64,000 bases of DNA, taken from assembly GCA_018894105.1 (NCBI GenBank), contig CM032122.1, forward strand, positions 40,083,404-40,147,403. Reading direction: 5' to 3'. The notes below the pieces were generated by a model. The model was not told where the DNA came from, did no database searches, and was given only the letters and a program-made list of their open reading frames with translations. The translations under genes were made by a program, and so were the position numbers. This DNA is from Jacaranda mimosifolia (Eukaryota > Streptophyta > Magnoliopsida > Lamiales > Bignoniaceae). This document shows, one piece after another, positions 57,895-64,000 of the stretch; position 1 is the stretch's first letter, and every line of letters begins with the position of its first letter.

Positions 57895-58705
57895 CACCTA
57901 AGCTCAGCTTTTCTCAATAAAAAAAAAGGGCTGTGGTAATCATGCGAGCCTCTGCACCAGCACCTGTCCTCCCGGGCCGTCTCTCATTTCTCTTATCCTT
58001 ATTTCTTTAAATCGTATCTCTGGCTTCATTTGCCATCTTGTAATTTTAAGCTTTTACCATCTGGGAGCTCTAAGGATTTTCCTTGAATTTTAAGTCTTTC
58101 ATTTTGAACAAGATGATTGCTGTGCTTTTGATTGTTCTGAGCCAAGTGAATGGAGAGACCGCTTCATTTTTCCCTTTTTTTTTTTCTGTTTTATTTTTTC
58201 CGCTTCTGTTTTCAACAATTAAAACAATTCAAGATAAATAATGAATGATTGTAATTTAAGATTTTCATTTTCTCTAGTAATGTTTATTTGTTTTTTGGGA
58301 GGGTGGTATTGGGAGAGTGTGTTTTCGAGTGGTTTTCACAGCGTGTTGAAAATGAAATTTTAGTAGAATTTATGTTGGAGATGTCTTTTCATTGTATCAT
58401 TAGTTAGTACTGTGAGTGCCCTGTCAAGTTTTGTGTTACAATATGTTACTTTTGTATTGATGTAATATTAGAAAATATATATTTACATAAGGAAAAGCAA
58501 TTGGTAGATATTGATAGATGTCTATTTGGTGTTTTTTGAAGAATTTTCGGCGGACAGACACTGCCAATGCAAGCAAACAGAGCCTTCATTTTTTTCTTCA
58601 CTCTCTTTTCCTCCATAGTTTCCCTCTTTCTCCATCTTCGTCTTACTTCAGGGAGCGTTAACACTGAGTGTTAATATTGGTGATTTAATGTTAGTAATGA
58701 CGACA
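57895..58705. other. FatA 3' UTR and intergenic DNA
   Basis: The FatA 3' UTR and then AT-rich DNA with no supported gene. Confidence 0.5.
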
Positions 58706-58824
58706 TGTATTAGTGTCCCATAACGATGAAATGAATAAATTGTGGTCTTTATATATGGTTTTGGACAATTCTTACCTCTTAAGTTAACTTTTGGAATTGA
58801 GTTAGGTTCCAAATCCATTATTTA
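58706..58824 (+). repeat. LTR fragment related to 14525-14646
   Basis: TTAGTGTCCCATAACGATGA, TGTGGTCTTTATATATGG and GAATTGAGTTAGGTTCC align word by word with the LTR fragment at 14525, with about a quarter of bases changed. Decayed Copia-like LTR. Confidence 0.65.
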
Positions 58825-59239
58825 ACTATATGATATGCATGAGCTAAAAGTCAGATAGGTACTACTTCCACCACTAAGGAATGTCAAGAATTGAAGATGA
58901 CAAAAGATTGGGGGTTGAAAAGAGTTGTAATGGATAAATTGTCAACGCAAGAGTGATGATGAATGAATTTAAAGCAACAGCCTCCAAAATAATCCATGGT
59001 GATCCAGAAAGCAATTCTGCACCAAGTTCTCCAACAGCAACTGTTTAGGCTGCAAATAATTTCTCAATTCCTTTTTTAACACATCTGGATTCATCAAGCA
59101 ACACATTTTTATTAAAAGGTCTTGGGACAAATTCTGTTGGGCACACCACTAATGTTTCTGCACAAATCTCCCCAAAAAAAGGTTCATAAAAAGCCACCAC
59201 TACTTCAATCAGTAAACATTATAATATAACTTTTATAAG

Positions 59240-59530
59240 TTATCTTCATTCTTGCTAAGTACATATTACCAACAATAGCCAAACCAAACCCAAAAGATTG
59301 TACTTCTATTGTCTAATTTCTAGGTAATACTGGTCGTACAAGAGGTTGGCCTTGATTTATCTTCATTATGTAATCTTTATTTATCTTCATTCTTGGTAGG
59401 TAGATCCTACCAACAATAGTAAAGCCAAACCAAATCAAATCAAACCAAACCAAATATATATATATACATAAACACTACTATTTTCGAATTTCCATGTGAG
59501 CCGAATTGTACCAGAAGTCGGCCTTGATCA
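59240..59530. repeat. Imperfect direct repeat, about 150-bp period
   Basis: TTATCTTCATTCTTG(C/G)TA, ACCAACAATAG and then GTAC(C)A-A-AGTT/CGGCCTTGAT occur in the same order at 59240-59358 and 59391-59530. The second copy contains an (CAAA)n and (TA)n expansion. Confidence 0.7.
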
Positions 59531-59823
59531 GTTAATAAGACCCCATGTATACATAGTTGGGATTTCAAATCTAACCTGAAATCACCCAAAAAAAATAAAA
59601 AAAAAGAATAAGGTTGTTGGAGATCCTGAAGTATACAAACTAACAGATTAACAATTAGAAATAGAAAAAGAGAGACAGAGAAGAAAAAGGTACCTTCCTC
59701 ATTATTATGGCCTGAGTTGCAATATGTACTTGTAAAATTGAGGAGGGATGCAAGAAAGTGGAGTCAGCCAACACGGATCCTCAACCAAAAACTTCCATCA
59801 AACACCTTGTATGCATGGTTTTC

Positions 59824-60000
59824 TCACATGAGAATTGCATATCGCAAGCTGTCCCGAACCATGAGATGCGTAACCTCTGACGATTGCGGCAGCTCAGCCG
59901 ACACCCAGACGCCATCTGGGCCATTCATATGGGGCTGCGATATGCACGAAAGAAGCGAGAACGGAGCTAAAACAATGCCTACACAAGAAAGAAACCCCAT
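59824..60000 (-). CDS. Possible small protein, 58 residues (or part of a spliced gene)
   Basis: On the minus strand ATG at 60000 opens a frame beginning MGFLSCVGIVLAPFSLLSCI and ending VTHLMVRDSLRYAILM. It starts hydrophobic and then becomes a polar, protein-like tail. The 460-bp block 59700-60170 is clearly more GC-rich than its flanks, as expression units often are. A second, overlapping frame from 60127 (MRRVLAAIMRRNLLSTKKN..., 77 residues) could be the real product or an upstream ORF. I do not recognise either family. Support is limited to composition and frame. Confidence 0.35.
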   Translation of the reverse strand: MGFLSCVGIVLAPFSLLSCISQPHMNGPDGVWVSAELPQSSEVTHLMVRDSLRYAILM

Positions 60001-60399
60001 CGTTCCAGCGCGACGGCGATCTTGTGTCTATAGCGGCACGCGCGATACTCTCATCTGCAACGCGGGAGGTGTTCTTCTTGGTGCTGAGGAGATTCCTTCT
60101 CATGATGGCCGCCAGTACTCTCCGCATCTTTGTGGAGTGAAATGGGTAAAAAGAGCAATATTCTTCTAGCTAGTCCTAGTGGGGATGGGCTTGGGGAGTG
60201 GGACGGACTATGAATAATGATAGTGCAGCAGGCTGCCGCCTGCTGGTGGTGGGATTTGTAGTGCTTGTGCTTATCAACAAGAAAAGTTCTATGGATGGAT
60301 GGCTGCCTTTTTCTACTTTTGGTGGGGCCTTTGAAGCCCACCACTTACCACTAAACTGAAGTTCTCTACATATGCATTTCTTCATACACATAAAAGGCA

Positions 60400-61428
60400 A
60401 TCAAAATTGTTCTCTGAGAGGGACAAAACTCATCATTGATCTAACACTGGCATTTACTATGCAACTTTATCCGTCGGCAGCTGAAATGAAATTCACCTTT
60501 TTTCGCTGGTCGAGTGTGACTCTTAACATTACTTTGGTTTTACACTTTGTTTCGTTCAAGAATTTTAACAAAAAAGGAAAAATATTAGGGAAAAGAAAAA
60601 TAAAATAAAATTTCAAATTCTTAATGAAAAAATGAACGAGGAAATAAAAAGTGATGAAAGTATAAAAGAATAAGAAAGTCTACTTTAAATAGAATGTTCT
60701 TTCCTTTTCCTCATTATTTTGTGAGGAAAATATAAATACATTATTTTTTTTCTCAATTTTTTTTATAGTATTTTCTCTGCTAATCAAATTATCAAAAGTA
60801 TTTTTTTAAAAAATATATTTTTAATTATTTAGTTGGTAAGAAAAATATTAAAAACGAGCTTCCATATTTTTATGGTACTACTTGCTTCGTCTACACTTCA
60901 ATTCTAATAATTGAAAAATTATATTTCATATTAATAGATTCAACTTCAAGGACGACAAAATTGATATGTTGATATGGAAAAAGCCTCGAGCTCGCCTAAA
61001 CTTTTTATATGTAGAGGAGCTTGTGGCATTGTCATCAAACAAAGTTTACAACTCTAGAAATTTGAGCGAAAATTCCACGAAGTTCACAACATTGTCATCA
61101 ACCTCGTGACATTTTTTTAATTTTCTAATTTTTTTTTCTCATTACATTCTTAAATCGAATATAGTGTAGATATAAGTATTTGAAAGTACACAAGTCGGCA
61201 CTTTAATTATTTTTTTATATATTTTTTAAAATATACTATAATTTAATTAACAATAATGGTGATAATGATGATAGTGTTAATATTATTAGTAATAACAATA
61301 TCAATGATAACAACAGTAAATTTATATTATCAAAATAGTTCTCTTTTTATATAAATTTTTGTAAATTATGTTGGTGTGTATAAGATAAACAACAATATCG
61401 ATAATTGTATTTAAAATATTTAAATGAT
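60400..61428. other. AT-rich intergenic DNA
   Basis: Nothing beyond simple AT-rich sequence is recognised here. Confidence 0.4.
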
Positions 61429-61433
61429 ATAAG

Positions 61434-62255
61434 TGATAATGGCTGGATTTGTTTGTTAGTATACTGGGATTTAGTCCAATATGATTGACCAGAATAAGGG
61501 TCTGGTGGAGTATTTAGATGGAGTCGGGTCGAATCTTGTAATCAATAACAAATGCCAGGCTTGTCGAGAAATCATTGACTAAGATACTCCAACGCTTAAA
61601 TCAATTTCTAATTGGCCAGAAAAGAGAGAGCGACAGAATGAGGGTTTAGGTGATAATGATGAGCATACGTTGCTGAAGGGTTGTAATAGGGTATTTACAG
61701 TCTCTCTTGGGAGATTAAGATGTTCATGATACCCTTTCTTGTGCAGAGAGGGCTTTGGTCTTTACTTGAGGACCTTTAGATCTTCTTCCTTCTGTGTACT
61801 TCTTCAGACGGTGCCTCCTCCTACTTTTTAGGACATAGTTGAGCTCTCCGCATTTAATGTGGAGGCATAATGGTGGTACAATGGAGGCATGCACCATTAA
61901 TACGGATACACGCCACTTGTCAAAAGCATTTAATACAGCAGAGTCGTGGTTATAGCGCATTCAATGCGAATGTGACTAGTGGCGTGGAACTGCTATATAT
62001 GTTTCTCCAATCGACCTCCAAGGGTCAAGATATTTCCTTGCCTACAAGTCAACTAACTACACTCCGATCGAGATAACAAGACTTTTTTGGGTTCGAAGGC
62101 CTTTGGTTGAAGGCCCAATGATCATTCTCGAACTCATTAACCACACTTAGGTCGACTGAAAAGATGCTGGTATGTTGAACTGGCGGAATAGCCCAATAAG
62201 GATTTGGGCCTAGTCGATTATTAGTAGGTTAGGCATGTTGGGCTATTCCACATCA
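61434..62255. mobile_element. Solo LTR, 822 bp, with 5-bp target duplication
   Basis: The block begins TGATAATGGC and ends TTCCACATCA, so it has the TG...CA ends of an LTR with an inverted TGAT/ATCA terminus. ATAAG flanks both sides (61429-61433 and 62256-62260). It is GC-richer than its surroundings, holds a TATATATG stretch at 61994-62001 and no coding sequence. This is the expected product of recombination between the two LTRs of a retrotransposon, which deletes the internal region. Confidence 0.8.
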
Positions 62256-62260
62256 ATAAG

Positions 62261-63770
62261 TGATATTAATGCAAGTATTAGAACTATATAAGTATAGATT
62301 AGTATGAACTATTTATCATAATAATTCAATTTCATGATAACCAAGTATAATAAATATATATATATAAGTATTAAGGATAACCAATATATTAAAAATTACA
62401 TGAATTGATTCAAGTTCAACTAATTTATAATCCTAAACCTTACTATATTTTAAAGGTAATCATGACATCATCCAGTCATAGCTAGGATAATTAGTATTCA
62501 TTATCCAAAGTCATTTGAGATACCCCAAATGTTTTATTTTTGGTTAGTTTCTATATTGTCATTACGATCTTAATAGATTTCCTTTGAACTATGATGCTGG
62601 CTTGACTATTATAACATTTTAGTCGAGAAATATCTCAACTATTCAAATAATTTAATTGTATTGTAATTCGGATATAACCTTTACAACCCACAATTTGTCA
62701 ATTTTTTTTTTTATCTCCAAAAGTTTTACCATTTTTTTTTTAATAACTGTTCTCAAACTTCTTGTTGATTTTACAAGAATTTATTTTCTTTTAGGCTAGT
62801 TCTGAATCTAAATTGTTATATTCACTTTATTATTTTTTTGTCTCTTGATTTTATTTTGTTTAAAAAAATATTGAAAAGCTCAAATTTCTTTTGTTACATT
62901 TTCCTAATATTTTTTTTTTATTTACTCATGGCTTATGCCTCGCCCCAAGACATATATAAACTCCCTACAAGACGCTTTACACTTTTTAAAACATTGCAAT
63001 TAAGATTTATATTTGTCTCTTAAAAAAAAAATTATCGTTGTTGAACTCTTAATCATATATTTTTTAATGAAAGGGTTTTGTGAATAATCTTTTGTTCTAG
63101 GTAAAAAAAAAAAAAATACTATAATATAAGTACTTTTTACTTTAGTTGACATAATTAATCAATGCTTATTGTATGGCCTATCTCATTGGAAACCACTAGA
63201 ATCACTAGCTCGTGCAATGCCATTTTACAAAGTTGTGTTGTGTCATTATTTTAATTATGTCATCTTAAATTTATCTCCCCAACCATCTAACTAATTATTA
63301 TGAATGCATGTCCAAATGAAAATGATTTTTGTCACTATATCAATCAACTAGTCCAGAGAAAGACTTAACATATAAAAAATAATTTATATGTATATTTTTC
63401 TTAATTACTTGTTTGAAAACTATTGTTATTTTTTAAAATTTTAAATAAAATATGACAAAGATTTATTAAACATTTATCACATTTAAAATTATTCATGTCA
63501 CAAATATGTCCTAAACCGTCATCAACCAAAAGGGCCCCAAGAAAAATACCGATTTCAAAGTTTAGGATAAAAATTTTGGACAACTGCATAAAAAATTTTG
63601 ATTGAAGTATTTCGAGTTATCCTCAAGAAGATAAAATTTTCCATATGTAGAAAGATCTTCCAGAAGATAATATTTTCCATGTTCAAAAAAATATTCCCAA
63701 AAATAACTCCAAATACTTCAACCAAAATTATTTTTAATCTCTTCGCATTGTACTTAATGTTCCCTAGTCT
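62261..63770. other. AT-rich intergenic DNA upstream of the polygalacturonase
   Basis: No gene seen. Contains short poly-T and poly-A tracts; the segment 63600-63720 has locally repeated 'aagatattttcc'-like words in both directions. Confidence 0.4.
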
Positions 63771-63776
63771 TGATAC

Positions 63777-63784
63777 TATAAATT
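63777..63784 (+). promoter_or_regulatory. TATA box of the polygalacturonase gene
   Basis: TATAAATT lies 76 bp upstream of the ATG at 63853, at a usual distance for a short plant leader. Confidence 0.6.
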
Positions 63785-63852
63785 CATAACCAATGTATCC
63801 CAATAACATCAATATTGAATTGCATCAAATTGTAAGAAGAAACACAAAGATC

Positions 63853-63981
63853 ATGACATCAAAACTCATTGTTACCATTTTCTTCTTTTTGCCATTGTTG
63901 GCATACAACCTTAAGGCCCACGAGTATGTGACATATGACATCACAAAATATGGTGCGAGGCCAGATGTAGATATCAGCGAG
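63853..63981 (+). CDS. Polygalacturonase (GH28), first exon, cut by window end
   Basis: ATG at 63853 starts a signal peptide (MTSKLIVTIFFFLPLLAYN) and then YVTYDITKYGARPDVDISE, the conserved N-terminal start of plant GH28 polygalacturonases (usually 'NV..YGAKPDG.TD'). The exon closes at GCGAG|GTAAAA in phase 0 (43 codons). The family hydrolyses homogalacturonan in the cell wall; the catalytic residues lie beyond the window. The DISE wording after the YGARPD motif hints at the exopolygalacturonase group, but one exon is too little to decide. Confidence 0.75.
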
Positions 63982-64000
63982 GTAAAATCAAATTCTTTTA

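Overview
This window is nuclear DNA from a flowering plant, very probably a eudicot and perhaps an asterid (the order cannot be fixed from sequence alone). The genes contain GT-AG introns, the intergenic DNA is AT-rich and full of small inverted-repeat transposons, LTR and SINE remnants, and one piece is a decayed chloroplast atpA fragment. Recognised proteins are plant types: plastid acyl-ACP thioesterase FatA, an FHA2-like protein, an APD1-like AP2/ERF factor, the wound-induced basic protein family and a polygalacturonase. Exon boundaries were worked out by hand from GT/AG sites and codon phase, so each gene model is an inference from the sequence.

Layout. 1-6.35 kb: a transposon-borne Ulp1-type (C48) protease gene on the minus strand. 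Its large introns and 3' flank are built of three different tandem arrays (periods 207, 88 and 137/419 bp). 7.1-28 kb: a cluster of F-box/FBA genes (five long copies, one 5' relic, and a sixth full-length but broken copy at 36.5-40.0 kb). The copies share promoter blocks and downstream flanks and lie in both orientations, with an inverted duplication of upstream DNA at 12.6-13.8 versus 21.1-22.1 kb. Between them are several MITEs, a chloroplast atpA insertion, LTR and SINE fragments, and a two-exon B3-like gene. 28.7-29.6 kb: wound-induced basic protein (minus). 34.1-35.9 kb: APD1-like AP2/ERF gene with a 5'-UTR intron. 36.5-40.0 kb: F-box pseudogene split after its fifth codon by a 2.3-kb Mutator-like element with a 9-bp target duplication. 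41.2-43.2 kb: Tim17/22/23-family gene with a probable one-base frameshift. 43.6-47.3 kb: Harbinger-like insertion carrying a Myb/SANT-type ORF remnant. 47.6-49.9 kb: FHA2-like gene (minus). 53.3-57.9 kb: FatA, seven exons. 61.4-62.3 kb: solo LTR with a 5-bp target duplication. 63.85 kb to the edge: first exon of a polygalacturonase.

The window contrasts a stable set of single-copy housekeeping genes (wound protein, APD1, Tim17-like, FHA2, FatA) with a fast-changing F-box cluster inserted or expanded among them. From memory, the pairs FatA/APD1, FatA/Tim17-like and FHA2/wound protein are each next-door neighbours in Arabidopsis, on different chromosome segments. If so, this window keeps an ancestral arrangement that Arabidopsis has split up. 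The most unusual signals are the higher-order tandem repeats inside introns of the Ulp1 gene, the three-armed Mutator-like element with GC-rich hairpins inside the F-box gene, and the different stages of F-box gene death visible side by side.
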